NCBI RefSeq assembly: GCF_001949145.1
Contig: NW_019091447.1
Location: 382,316-446,315 of the forward strand
Direction of reading: 5' to 3'
DNA length: 64,000 bases
From: Acanthaster planci
Taxonomy: Eukaryota; Echinodermata; Asteroidea; Valvatida; Acanthasteridae
Positions within the stretch are counted from its first letter, which is position 1; each line of letters opens with the position of its first letter. Below, piece by piece: positions 15,501-25,693 of this stretch. The notes under the pieces were generated by a model. The model was not told the DNA's origin, ran no database searches, and saw nothing but the letters and a program-made list of their open reading frames with translations. The position numbers were made by a program, and so were the translations under genes.

Positions 15501-17674
15501 TCTCTTAGCCTCAAATATATAAACTATCGTCATTGTGTCATTGCTTACCAGACCATGGGCAGGTACTGGCCAGAGAAGACCATGTCAGCCTATGGCCCGT
15601 ACAACGTGCAGGTAGTATCAGTGGAATCCTACGATGGCACTGTCTGTAGGACGTTCACGGTAGACAACATGAACAAACCGGTAAGTCAGAACATGGAGGA
15701 CTGGAGCTGCATTCCACTCACAGGAACAACAAGCATAGTGCCTTGAGTTTTCCACAGAATGTGCACAAAAATGTAACCGTGTGTGATTTGAATGCATGTT
15801 TAGTGTGACGACTGCATTTGTATTGTGAGATTGCATGTCCTTGGTAGTGCATTAGTAATGCTGATCATTTTTTGTTTCCAAGAGGTTAGAGAAATGATTT
15901 AGTTTAGAAATGGGGTCCTTATTTTTTGAAAGCCTTTTTATACTGGGCACTGATGGCCCTGTTTTTTTTTTTTTTAGCTAAGCTATGTGTGACTGAAAAT
16001 TGGTTTAAAATCTCCTATTTGATTTTTGTCAATCCTGGTTGTGTGTAACTGGCCGTTACATTTTTATCTCATAATGTATTGATTTTTGTGTCTGCTGTGT
16101 CATGTTGATTGTAATATTTCCTCGGGAAATGTGAACACACCTGCTGCTAAGCTTTTCATGTTGACGCTCATGTACCTAGGCTGTTAATGTTGGCCTGGAT
16201 TAAAATATTACAGAAGGATGAAGCCCACACCATCCGACAGTTTGAGTTCAACGGCTGGTCCTCAGATTCTGAGGTCCCGTCCTCTGGCATGTCCTTACTG
16301 AAACTGATCAGCTACTTGCAGAGATGGTTAGAGGAAGATCACGGTGGGCCAGTCACAGTCCAATGCATGTGAGTCAGATGGACATCTCCAATAGGTCTTG
16401 TACACATTTTGAGCAGTTTCCGTGGTTAAATGAGTTCCATTTTTATGATTATGCCCTGGAGAGCCATCGAGGACACTGTTTAAGATGGGCTTACTAGAAA
16501 CTTGCGGAGAAAGAACACTGTAATGTGCACATTTATGTTTTGTTTATTGCTTGTGGTAGGCTTTATTCATTCTTATACCAGAATACCAGATCATGACAGA
16601 ATGATTTTAAAAGTGAGAAAAGAAGATTGATTAGACTGAAGTTGAATCAAGAACCTGGGGAGTACCATTCAGGAGCTCTACTGACTGAACCAACTATGTT
16701 GGCAATTTTCCAGTAAACTTTTTTATCTGTGTGAATAATGGTTTTTTTCAACAGAGATGGAGTCCGTTGCAGTGGGCTTTTCTGTGCCGTTTTGGCCATG
16801 CTGGACAAGATCAAAGCGGAGAAGATCGTAGACGTCTTCCACGCTGTCAAGAGCGTTCGTAACAACAGACCCTCTGCAGTTGCCACACTGGTGAGGACTT
16901 CGTTTAAATCTAAGCAGTTCCATTTGAATTGAGAGTGTGGTAGAGGGAGATTGGAGAGAGTCATATGGGGTTAGGATGCTGGGGAAATGGGAACNNNNNN
17001 NNNNNNNNNNNNNNNNNNNNNNNNNNNNNNNNNNNNNNNNNNNNNNNNNNNNNNNNNNNNNNNNNNNNNNNNNNNNNNNNNNNNNNNNNNNNNNNNNNNN
17101 NNNNNNNNNNNNNNNNNNNNNNNNNNNNNNNNNNNNNNNNNNNNNNNNNNNNNNNNNNNNNNNNNNNNNNNNNNNNNNNNNNNNNNNNNNNNNNNNNNNN
17201 NNNNNNNNNNNNNNNNNNNNNNNNNNNNNNNNNNNNNNNNNNNNNNNNNNNNNNNNNNNAGTGAAGATACGGAGCAGAATGCTGAAGGAATGCAATGTTT
17301 TCAAACCCTTTTAAAGTTAAGTCTTTGCTAGAAAAAGATTTTTAGTTTTATAAACTGATTATTAAGAATATAATTGTATTCAGCTCATGAACAGATTGAT
17401 CTTGTTTTATAATACTCCTTTCAACGACACAAAAATACAAAGTTTGAAATAGAAATGTCAAAATAGGAGAATTCCAGATGTATGGATTACTAATACCTTC
17501 TACATGGAGTAAGATTCATGTTGCCTGTATACCACTGTTTGCTAATGTTGAATGAAAAGATAGCATATAAATGTATTGCCGTTTTGCCGTTGCTTCCAGG
17601 AGCAATACAAGTTCTGCTATGAGACGGCTGTAATGCATCTGGAATCCTTCGACATCTATGAAAACTTCAGGTAG
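256..17674 (+). CDS. Receptor-type protein tyrosine phosphatase, 3' part (5' end outside window)
   Basis: This gene encodes a single-pass cell-surface tyrosine phosphatase. I placed 28 coding exons: 256-555, 940-1245, 1855-2154, 2599-2825, 3700-3769, 4222-4328, 5142-5349, 6096-6192, 6390-6639, 7022-7061, 7217-7352, 8334-8389, 8649-8902, 9498-9585, 10102-10178, 10364-10400, 10849-10946, 11171-11287, 11478-11632, 12174-12309, 13077-13226, 14041-14140, 14580-14656, 14921-15055, 15552-15680, 16214-16368, 16755-16890 and 17600-17674. Every junction is AG/GT and the phases join without a break, giving about 1337 codons to a TAG at 17672-17674. Order: five FN3 domains, a cleavable membrane-proximal domain, one TM helix, juxtamembrane segment, D1 and D2. 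D2 motifs such as VDVFHAVKSVRNNRP and GRYWPEK look most like the R2B group (PTPRK/M/T/U), but no MAM domain is visible and the exact orthologue is not settled. The N-terminus is missing. Confidence 0.93.
940..1245 (+). CDS. PTPR exon: fibronectin III domain b
   Basis: This 306-nt phase-1/phase-1 exon encodes the second FN3 domain in view. Hallmarks are LRVRWNQP early and YSRYRVDVTARTSVGEG late. The acceptor follows a T-rich tract at 921-939 and the donor is GTGGGT at 1246. Two additional cysteines (NCPVDY and SQCEIP) could form a disulfide; that pairing is inferred. Confidence 0.85.
1855..2154 (+). CDS. PTPR exon: fibronectin III domain c
   Basis: This 300-nt phase-1/phase-1 exon encodes the third FN3 domain. 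Hallmarks are LRFEWQPP and YTLYSFQVLARTAAGDGPYS. The acceptor is TTTTTTATCAG ending at 1854 and the donor GTAAGT starts at 2155. Intron 1246-1854 holds no other recognisable feature. Confidence 0.85.
2599..3769 (+). CDS. PTPR exons: fibronectin III domain d (split by an intron)
   Basis: Exons 2599-2825 and 3700-3769 together encode the fourth FN3 domain. The first carries ITVRWHRPDPP and ends at SNYSIE; the second resumes with VQAETAVNRGPLS, so the intron cuts the F strand in phase 0. Reading straight through the donor at 2826 gives a spurious tail ending at 2885. The 3' end returns to phase 1. The intron contains a minus-strand tRNA-like sequence near 3075-3150. Confidence 0.82.
3075..3150 (-). 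mobile_element. tRNA-derived sequence (SINE head or tRNA relic)
   Basis: The minus strand has a good B-box, GGGGTTCGAATC (plus 3095-3106), with a stem CCAAC/GTTGG just before it that resembles an anticodon arm. It lies in intron 2826-3699. The acceptor ends do not pair clearly, so it is not a functional tRNA. Confidence 0.45.
4222..5349 (+). CDS. PTPR exons: fibronectin III domain e (split by an intron)
   Basis: Exons 4222-4328 and 5142-5349 form the fifth FN3 domain, joined in phase 0 at ITYT/VKHR. Hallmarks are LSIAWNIPTEPNGR and GTNYEILVSASTQKGEG. The last donor, GTTGGA at 5350, is weak, but reading frame and phase support it. The 813-bp intron 4329-5141 carries a SINE-like element at about 4700-4945. 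Confidence 0.82.
4700..4945 (+). mobile_element. tRNA-derived SINE-like element
   Basis: The head resembles a tRNA promoter: A-box-like TGGTGTAGTGGCTC at about 4717-4730 and B-box-like GGTTTGAATACC at 4759-4770. An unrelated body follows and ends near GGCGCTAAATGCGC. It lies in PTPR intron 4329-5141. The boundaries are approximate. Confidence 0.55.
6096..7061 (+). CDS. PTPR exons: membrane-proximal domain with furin-like site
   Basis: Exons 6096-6192, 6390-6639 and 7022-7061 encode the membrane-proximal extracellular region. It begins DIPAPVLPSV and contains SSRRRRES, a basic run encoded at 6424-6435 that fits the furin rule RxxR. It then has YGIYYNPPLQEGTTYEIQ, a pattern usual just outside the membrane in R2A and R2B receptor phosphatases. 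In those families this domain is cleaved during maturation and the halves stay associated; cleavage here is inferred. Intron 6640-7021 contains an AAAC-rich simple repeat. Confidence 0.8.
6703..6783. repeat. AAAC-rich microsatellite
   Basis: Two AAAC runs separated by CACCCCACAACACCCC, in PTPR intron 6640-7021. Simple sequence only; the minus-strand ORFs through it are low-complexity artefacts. Confidence 0.9.
7217..7352 (+). CDS. PTPR exon: transmembrane segment
   Basis: This 136-nt exon encodes a short extracellular stalk rich in Pro, Asp and Gly (PDPPSPEDGGSD). About 23 hydrophobic residues follow, including VAVILVLLVVVVVVF, then a basic RR stop-transfer sequence. It is a standard type I anchor. 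It joins the stalk in phase 1 and the cytoplasmic exon at 8334 in phase 2. Intron 7353-8333 (981 bp) shows nothing further. Confidence 0.88.
8334..8902 (+). CDS. PTPR exons: juxtamembrane segment
   Basis: Exons 8334-8389 and 8649-8902 encode the cytoplasmic link between membrane and D1. The second is Pro/Ser/Lys rich, ends with VEKLADHVKAKKAKSNEGF and KLDYA, and leads into the D1 start SLPSDH in the next exon. An Ala stands where many relatives have Glu in this KLDYE-like stretch. Confidence 0.82.
9498..13226 (+). CDS. PTPR exons: D1, catalytically intact tyrosine phosphatase domain
   Basis: Exons 9498-9585, 10102-10178, 10364-10400, 10849-10946, 11171-11287, 11478-11632, 12174-12309 and 13077-13226 encode D1. 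It removes phosphate from tyrosine through a cysteinyl-phosphate intermediate. All key elements are present: the substrate loop KNRYANIIAYDHSRV, the WPD loop FTSWPDMGLP, the P-loop HCSAGVGRTG (nucleophile Cys and Arg at +6, split across 11632/12174) and the Q-loop VQTQEQY. The D1/D2 linker begins in the last exon. Intron 10947-11170 has a short CACAAGTCC repeat and the following intron 13227-14040 carries a TTAA-flanked inverted-repeat element. Confidence 0.92.
11001..11084. repeat. Short CACAAGTCC repeat, one arm of a foldback family
   Basis: Begins CAGTGTTGTA, like the element at 63088, then carries about four imperfect copies of TCACAAGTCC spaced about 11 bp apart. It lies in the PTPR intron 10947-11170. 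Confidence 0.55.
13327..13894. mobile_element. TTAA-flanked inverted-repeat element in a PTPR intron
   Basis: About 568 bp bounded by TTAA at 13327-13330 and 13891-13894. The left end CCACTTGCTGCCAGGGG matches the reverse complement of the right end, CCACATGCTGTCGGGTGG. It has no coding capacity. This is a second piggyBac-type MITE candidate, with ends unlike those of the element at 24493. Confidence 0.6.
14041..17674 (+). CDS. PTPR exons: D2, pseudophosphatase-like domain and C-terminus
   Basis: Exons 14041-14140, 14580-14656, 14921-15055, 15552-15680, 16214-16368, 16755-16890 and 17600-17674 encode D2. In this family D2 is usually weak or inactive and regulates D1. The fold is clear (TNYINASFINGYWKRDEYI, NTTVDFWSMVYDY, GRYWPEK). 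However, the WPD loop reads NGWSSDSEVP and the P-loop reads QCIDGVRCSG: Cys is kept, but the +6 position is Cys instead of Arg, with an Arg at +5. Catalysis is therefore unlikely. The protein ends DIYENFR then TAG. The exon 16755-16890 joins 17600 in frame (VATL/EQYKF), so the assembly gap hides no exon. Confidence 0.9.
16995..17259. other. Assembly gap (265 N) inside the last PTPR intron
   Basis: Run of 265 N. Flanking exons join in phase 0 and match the expected D2 spacing, so no coding sequence appears to be missing. Confidence 0.95.
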
Positions 17675-20600
17675 GAAAACCCTCACCGGATAAGGGTTAC
17701 CAGTTCTTGCAAGTACCAGGCCAGAATCATCGAAGATTTAGGGCGCCTCTGGTCTTTTAAAGATTTGTTGATGAAAATTTATACCGTCTGCAAATATGGG
17801 GAGAAGTGGACAACGGTCAAAATATTGCACAGGTTAGCAGTGATAGGATTGAATACCCGGCCAAGGTGCCAACATGACGAGAGGGCTTTCATATGATCAC
17901 TCAGTGGCTTATGCAGAATGATTTTTGTATATAGGAATATTTTTAAGGTATGAGAATATTGACTTTTTTTGTCTGACTAAAATCTTCTGAAATAGTCCAA
18001 AACTTGAGTAGCAGTGCTGTCGGTCCCGAATGTGGCAATGACATCCCTTTTCAGAAAGTCTTGAGTTCTCAGTTCCAAAGAAGTTTTCCAATATTAAGAA
18101 GTGGAGCCTGAACGAAGATCATGTAAGGGGCTCCACAACACAGTTATGTCTTTCATATGTAAACTGCAGTCAGTTCTCTTATATATTTAACGATATAACC
18201 AACCACTTGACATTTATGGCTGCATGCAATGAGTTTGGAAAGAGACTTCGCTAGATATAACAATGTTTCAGAAAAAATATCATAGTTGTTAATTACGGTG
18301 CTGAAGAATTTAGATACTTTTTTCTCTGCAAGGCATTTAGAAAGCAAATATCATAATGATTAAGAAATCAAATCTCATAATGATTAAGAAATCAAATTTC
18401 ATAATGATTTAGAAATCAAATCTCACAATGATTAAGAAATCAAATTTCATAATGATTTAGAAATTAAATCTCATAATGATGCTTGAATCATTAACTGTGG
18501 TGCAGTTCAAGTAATTTTTTACATGTGCTGACTTTGCCAAAGATTACATTGATGAATTTTTGCACAAGTTGTCGTTCAAAAGGGTGCTCTTATGTAAATG
18601 AATGATTTCATTGACAATGCTGCCGGATTGAGATGTGTGACTATAGGGTTATGAATTGGTCAGTATGGCTCATAACACATGGTGCTAAAAATGTAGTTAT
18701 TATTTCAATTTAGTAGTCATGATCAAATGATTATATTTGATTTCAATTTGTTCTGTTATCTTCACCAGGAAATTTCATTTGGCCTTTCATATCAAAAATA
18801 TTTCAAAATTCAACGCATAAGTAACAAATAAGCATTAGTACGTTACTACAAATGCGATGTATAAAAATATACAATCAAGAATGGAATCTGGATACAATAA
18901 AACCCCTAATTTATAGTAAGAAGTCCTTGTAATAAGAGATTTTGAGCTAGAACAAGAAGCTACAAAAATCTTTCAATCTCAAAAATCTCAAAAATCTTTC
19001 AATCGAGTCAAATTTCTTTCTACTAAAGTCCTGCTTTAAAGCCGACTACTTTCATTTGCAGCAGACTTGACGTGAAGTTTTGTCAAACGGGCCCAAGATT
19101 ATTATCAATCACATGCTACTCCTTTAAATTTGCTTGTGAGGTACGTGTCCTTTTAAGGCAGCGGGCTTGTGCAAATTGTGAAGAATTTCTAAAAGAGTCA
19201 GCCTTAGTGTTAGGCTGGATTCTATAGAACAGGTGCAAAAAATGAAAGTTTCAAATGAGTGAACTTTTAATAAGATGGTCATTTCGTCCTTTTAAAATAA
19301 TCAAACCAAGTAACTAAGGTCAAGCTTATTTGAAACCTTGACTTTTTCAGTACTTTATTTAGAATAGCTGTGGTTTGGCCTGCAAGTTTTTAATCGAACA
19401 AGTGGTCAGATGCCAGTCTGCTTCCCAATGGCATTGTGGGTAACAACACCTACTGCCCGGTTATATGTCCCACACACATGCTTATATAGTCTGCCCTCAT
19501 TCTGTCTATCATTCGATAGTAACATCTCTGATCGGTGGTGTTACATGTAAAGCCCCGCCTACTAAATACATAATTACACCAGTTTGAATAGCCCCTCCCA
19601 CCTCTTTGGTTTGCATATCTTCATGCACAGGCGATACTTCATAAGTAGCCTTACCAGTTGTTGATGTTATATATTTTTGTAATTGTTAATTAATGAGATG
19701 GCTGTATTTTTCTCCAATGTAATAACTGAATACATGTATTTAGAATATTTTTGGAAATAGATTACCCACATTCAAGCCTCCGAAGTTTTTATATTTATAT
19801 GCATTCGCCAACCAGATAAAAAGAAGTGTTTGATTTTTTTAAGTGCCAACAAGAGTTAATTGTAAGTAATTACAATTGTAATTTGTTTTCTCAAATCAGA
19901 AGACTCGCTAATTATGGTGAGAAATTAAATTGTCTACTCCATGTTCACAGGGCGACTGCCATTTGACAGTTTACAGACTTCTTTATAATCCTTTTAAAGC
20001 TGTAATAGTGTTAGCAACTGACGTACAGTCTTCGACTTGAAATTATTCGACTGGACTCGGTCTCAACCACGAAGTGCAAGCCACCCTCAGGCCTCCTAAC
20101 CAGTAGGATATCCAGGAACTCCAAGCGTAACACATTTGAGATCTGGGGAAAAATTAGGCCAACCGGCAATTGCTGTAAAAACAAATATACTCGTCTGCAA
20201 ATGCAGAAAGGCTGGGCCTGGAGATTGTTTTGTGTGCGTAATTTTTTCGGGGGGGGGGTTCAACGTTTCTCTTTTGGAATGCCCATTTGTAGTATAGCAG
20301 CATTTATTTCGTTAACAGATCGTCTGTTCGTCGCAATATCCAGACAAACAGACAATTCTGATCGATTCCTTCATTTTATAGGTCTGAAATGCAAACCAGT
20401 CTTTGTGAATGTCCCTGTACGTATTTGTAATGTATGTTATAAAATTAATGGTTTTTTTTCATTGCGCGAAAAAAAACTACAGTATTGTATTTGAGGAGAT
20501 AATAAGTGATATCGAGCTTTTGGGTTTTTATTTACCTATTTATTAATTTTTATAGCAGTAACTTATTTTGGCACTGAAAGGAAATTCGATTTTTTAAACA

Positions 20601-23550
20601 TCCCTATCTTGCAAAAAATGTAAGTGTATTTGAGAGTCTCACTGGCGATCAAGTAATTGTTTCGAATACTGTATTTCACTACAGATTTTCGAGTGACGTT
20701 ATTTGTAATTGTAGCTGTTATTTTGCTCCTTTAAATATACCGATTTGGAAATAACAAGGCATGACGTTCGGTTTCAACGTAAACTGTGCTTATTTAAATT
20801 TAGGTATGCACATATTTTGTACTTCAGTGTTCTTGCCAACATATTTTTAAAATATTTTGATGCTTCCAGTGTTCCTGTTTTGGTATGCAATAGTGTTTGA
20901 AATACATTTGTAGTAGTTTTTGTGTTTAAATTTGAATGGTGACATGAATGGAGAGGTTTCATTCCATATATTTTGTTGGCTTCCAGAAATGGAAATGTGC
21001 TGCACTCTGCGGTTTCTGGACTTCAGGTTTGCCTGCAGGAAATGCAGGTATCTTTTGAAACACTTTGTTATTGTGTAGTTTTTGAATAGTCTTTCAGTCT
21101 TTATTTCGTTTTTTTGTTCTGTTAAAATGTTCCAACGTGGTGAATTTGAGCCGGTCGGCAGATATGCCGATTCGTGCATTCAAATTGGTCACAAAATCAA
21201 CCCGAGAAGTCCGTAGCAGTGGTTAGGATTAAGTTAAATGTTCATATTATGTACTCAATATACTTACATTCCCTTCGAGATAGTTGCAACTACGTGTATG
21301 GAATATATAACCAAATACATTTGTACTGATAATGTGCATGATTTCCTAGTATTACACAGCAGAAGATAATATGCAATTTATTTTGAAATTGTTCATTTAG
21401 TACTAGTATTGTTTCAGTTCCAAAGTATATATTTGACACGATGCAGTAAATGAAATGTTTAAAGGATTTCATGTAAGATACACAGAATGATCGAAATAAC
21501 AAAGATGTTAACGTGTATATGTTTCTCTGTTTATTCTGGTGTAAGCTCCTTTCTGTTATGTGGTTCTATTTTAAATAATAGTATTACATGTAAAAAGAAC
21601 GACGGCTTCATTTTAGTTTCTCCTTGAGGGCGCTATCTGAACCAACTACTTCAACGTTCTAGCCGAAGTTTCTTTTAAATAAGCTTTACAACCTATCGAA
21701 AAAAAATGGACCTGACTTTTTGTTGTAAATACTGAACGTGCGAAATAAAACTTTGAGAGTTATTTGTTGATGTTCTGCTTCATCAAGGGAGGAAAAGAAA
21801 AAACAAAGCAATGAGTGAATAAACTCAATAAATTATGGCAGAAAATGGTTTTTAGCGGCTTAAGGGCCTACGCTGTGTGCCGGGTACCCTTTTTAAGAGT
21901 ATTTTTCGGGTGGGATCGTCGTGTTGTTTTATAGTCGATCTTGTAGGGAATCTCCGACTTCACTTTCCTTTTTGTTCTCCAACCATTGTCGGATTTGCAA
22001 AAAATCTGATACAATAAAGGTCGGATCCGGGACCAAATTTGCGAGATGGTTTTTTCGGGGTGCTGAAATACTGGGAATTTCTTCGTTTAACTTTTCATGG
22101 CCTTTGATTGCTGAGGCTGAATTCTGAAGCTTTTTGACGCTTTGTTAAGGAAAGACAAGGACATTGTCCGCATAAATCAAGTTTCCCTCATTGCAATTTG
22201 AAACCGGATAATCGTCCAGAGGTCCATGCCCTCGCTTATATCGGCGAATGGGGCACGAGAGCAAGAGCGTACGGCTTGGGACGAGGTTACTGCCAGGCGT
22301 TGTTTGGTCCAGGCTAATTTTGCAGCGCTTATATTCGACAAGCTTCGGAAACAACTTCCAGGCTACGTTACCACACCTAACCACTGTTTACGCCGACAGC
22401 GAGCTGGATGTCCCACAAACCCTTGCGTCGCAATACACGATTCTGTGGAAAGTTGGTTTGCAAGTACCAGTGCGGTCATAGTGAAGACTATGGTTGGAAT
22501 ATAGGAGGGACTTCCTGTATTCTGTAAAGTATCCTCACCACGATAGTCACTGCCAGTTATCGTGTGGACTATGCAGCTATGCGCACGTAAAAACTGAACT
22601 CCGTCAATATAGCAACATCAACTAACCCATCCAACTGATGAACGTGTCATTTGCTAATGTCTGGCAGTAGATATACCTCCACCATACATGCTCCTTTGAC
22701 GGCGCCACCGACGGTAATTATTTTCAAACTTTGCTTTTTAAATTTTAACCTCAATTTAAACAGCATAGACCGACAATTACACAGCATGTGAATGCATTGT
22801 CCTTTAAGGCATGAACAACCCTTTGGTCGTAGGACAAGGAAGTAGCAGCCATTATTTTACGATCTGTTTGGGGTTTTGTCAAATTAGTTTCGATAGCGCC
22901 AGTCAGTATGTGTCCTTAAGCAAACATTGTGTTTTTCGTTCGTACCGTGGTACCAGTCAGTACTATGTTAGGTTTACGCTACAAGTTACGATCCATTGAA
23001 TGAGTTTGTTTACAGGGCGTGTATAGACGGTCATGATCATTGAGGTAGGAAAAGATGATTACATTATGGACTCTAGTCATGGGAGTGTCTCAGAAAGCCT
23101 ATAACGAGCTGTATTACCTTTGTCTCTGCACTTAGTTTTGTCTACCCAAGTTGCAGTATCTATGGCCCTGCAGTGCTCTCGTTACACTTGTCCATTTACA
23201 ATAATCATCTCTGGCTTTCAAAACGGGAACTGTTGCAAGCGTATGTGAGACCCCGATAGTCTTTTGCTGGCGTTGGTTTAGTAGTCATATATTGCCATAC
23301 ACCATTACCGTGTGTGCAGCTTGGAATAATACAAAGGACGTAGCACATCCGGATTGCAAAGCCAGATAAGGAAACAGAATTCACCCACACATCCTGAGGG
23401 GTTGGACACCATTAAAGGCATTGTATGTAGTGTTTTCGTTTTTATTCACGTATCACCTACACGAGCAAAGATAATAATACAATTTTTATATTTACCCGTC
23501 CTTACTTGTCTTCGTTTTTAGCTCTTCGCTTACCAGCTTGCCAAGTGTTT
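17675..23550 (+). other. PTPR 3' UTR and intergenic region before the first G-gamma gene
   Basis: About 5.9 kb without a recognisable coding exon. Its early part should be the PTPR 3' UTR. AATAAA signals occur at 18896-18901 and 21744-21749 and I cannot tell which is used. A 24-bp tandem repeat lies at 18338-18480. The rest is AT-rich with no ORF showing a family motif. Confidence 0.5.
18338..18480. repeat. 24-bp tandem repeat, six copies
   Basis: Six head-to-tail copies of a unit close to TAAGAAATCAAATCTCATAA followed by TGAT. The first is 23 bp and the next five are 24 bp each, differing at a few positions. Copies alternate between TAAG/TTAG and CTC/TTC variants, suggesting some two-unit amplification. 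Likely within the PTPR 3' UTR or just beyond it. Confidence 0.9.
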
Positions 23551-23617
23551 GATTGCTTCCTTTTGGTTGTCATAACAACAAGCAGAACTGGGACGAGCAC
23601 AGTTACCGTCGCCCACA
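23551..23617 (+). promoter_or_regulatory. Conserved 5' leader of G-gamma copy 1
   Basis: The 67 bp before the ATG align with 37801-37871 upstream of copy 2. The shared core is GTCATAACAACAAGCAGA then CTGGGACGAGCACAG. In the ATG frame the block has an in-frame TAA in both genes, so it is a 5' UTR or promoter, not coding. Confidence 0.7.
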
Positions 23618-25693
23618 ATGTCTGCAAAGGTAAGGCAAATACTCGACCACTGAGGCCCAGCGCACATGACCTTTGACATGAACCTCATCATTCAAGCAAT
23701 TTTACTGAATTTCATAATCACCCAAAAATCTCCGGAACGAATACGATTACCTTTGGTGGTAAATACTTTCAACCACCAAGGTAAGCACAATATCGATTCT
23801 GTTCGGCGAATGGCAATAAATTTTCTGAAATGCAATTATGATGGAACTACTTTTAATATAAATGGAGACTTCTGCATAAACAAGCTATGCTCTGTGAAGT
23901 GGGGTTGTGCATCAGATTACAAGTCACTGGCATTATTCAAAATGATATGTCTGAAATTCAAACTTGCAAATTAAAACAACATATTTTAAACTTCAGCGTT
24001 CAATAAGTTCGTGATGGAAGTAGTATTTGTATTTTTGTCATAGTCGTCCGTCATGGACATGACATATTCATCAATGTAGCCCACACCTTTGAGTGGCTTT
24101 TTGGCCTATAGTGTTCAGGGAAGGATCATCACCAAATGGCCGTCTACGTGTTCAGTTTGCCACACAAGGCCGTCAACTCCTAACATAAAATTTGTCATGG
24201 CTACAGAAAGCCAATGGTGACGTTGTCTCATATCTCCTGATCAATATTTGAACATTTACACAGGTCGCCGGCCTCCGCAAAACTGTGGATCAGCTTCGCA
24301 GAGAAGCTGACATCGAACGGATCAGAGTGTCTGAAGCGGGGGCAGACCTTATGGTATGTTGAAGCCAACGGATCAACCAATACAACAGCAAGAGGAACTG
24401 ATCGATGGTTATCTCTGAACTACTGTTTGCAAACAGTAGTAAATGATAGCTTTAATCAAAAAAATTGATCCTTTATTCGAACTTTCGGGCCCTTAAAGCC
24501 GCTTCACACTTCAGGCGAATGTGATAGCGATTTGCGGCGACATTTGGCTCGATTTGAAATGTGTTCATATTTGGCGAGTTCGCAACGCGAATATTTGATT
24601 TGACGTCACAAATTCGCGTTCGTGTTTGCTTTCTCCTTACGTATGAACCGGCCTTTAATTGGACCATAATAAATTGGTCATAAACCCTAGATTTTCAATG
24701 ATTTTGCTCCAGAGGGGATCTATTGAAATGAAACAAAAAGTCTGTTTATTTAACATAGGATTTAAAAGGTCCAGATTTGATCGCAGTGCCCCGAGAGACT
24801 TGATCTCAGCTCAATTAGACTCTGTAACTTCTCAAACGTCATTCCGAACACGATATCACCGGCGCCATTGTGAAGTTGGCCTAGGTCGAATACTTTTATG
24901 ACAACAGCCCGGGATTCAAGTCAATTCCAAAAATTTGTCGAGTCGATTTTTCCAGTCTAGATCCCCCGTGAACTTTAGGGTCGAGTTCGGGCGGCCTGTT
25001 CTTGACGCGGGTTTCTTGTTCTCGGGCTCGAACGCTGGGAACACGACTCAAGAACACTGTTCTCAGAGCAGGATCACACACCACCTCCTCGTCAGGGCTT
25101 TACGGGAACACACAGAAAAACTCGTGAGGTTTTGATTTTTGAACAGCTACAAAAAGTGGAGAGATGGCTTACAAAGCTAGAGACAACAGGACGTTTTGCA
25201 AAATTAACATCGATCATTTTCCGTCACACAGAAAAAATGTTCCTGTTTAAATATAATAGAAAAGAATTCAGCCTAGTTATCCAAACGTTAGTTCTCGAAT
25301 AACGTACATGGACGTAGCCGTATTGCATGTTGCTTGTCACTAAACTATCAGCCACAACCGGCTATATGTTTCCAGCGTTCGAGCTTCCGATCCAAGAACA
25401 ACGAATCAAGCTGTTCGTGAACTTACGAGAACAAGCCGCCCGAACTCAGCCTAGGAGTCCATTTTTATTTTCAGTTTGAGATACTTTGACTCAGAAGACC
25501 TCAAGACTGGCTTCGCCTTTTGGAATTTATGCGACCACATGATAATTTTTTAGGGGTGAACTTATCATTAATGCGCTTTTTTTCGTTTTCTTTTCAGGCA
25601 TATTGTGAAGCTCACGCTAGTGAGGACTTCCTCGTGACGGGTGAGAGTAACTTGAACCCCTTCAAGGAAAAGAAACCATGCAACATTTTATAA
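23618..25693 (+). CDS. G-protein gamma subunit, copy 1
   Basis: Encodes a 65-residue gamma subunit of heterotrimeric G proteins; it pairs with G-beta and anchors it to the membrane through a prenyl group. Coding exons: 23618-23629 (MSAK), 24264-24353 (90 nt) and 25598-25693. Both introns are phase 0. Visible are VAGLRKTVDQLRREADIERI (the helix that binds G-beta), ADLM/AYCEAH and NPFKEKK, then the CaaX box CNIL and TAA. Leu at the end predicts geranylgeranylation. The start is supported by an in-frame TAA upstream in the leader and by conservation with copy 2. Which vertebrate GNG it matches is not clear. Intron 2 contains two inverted-repeat elements. Confidence 0.92.
24493..24658. mobile_element. 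TTAA-flanked inverted-repeat element (piggyBac-type MITE candidate)
   Basis: A 166-bp element in intron 2 of G-gamma copy 1. It is bounded by TTAA on both sides (24493-24496 and 24655-24658). Inside these, the left end AGCCGCTTCACAC matches the reverse complement of the right end, AGGCCGGTTCATAC, with one indel. It has no coding capacity. TTAA duplications are typical of piggyBac-type transposons; that assignment is inferred. Confidence 0.6.
24971..25458. mobile_element. Foldback element with long inverted ends
   Basis: About 490 bp in intron 2 of G-gamma copy 1, immediately after the TTAA element. The left arm (24971-25040) contains GAGTTCGGGCGGCCTGTTCT and GCTCGAACGCTGG. The right arm (25378-25458) contains their reverse complements with an insertion of about 20 nt. 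It encodes nothing recognisable. No clear target-site duplication is visible. Confidence 0.6.
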
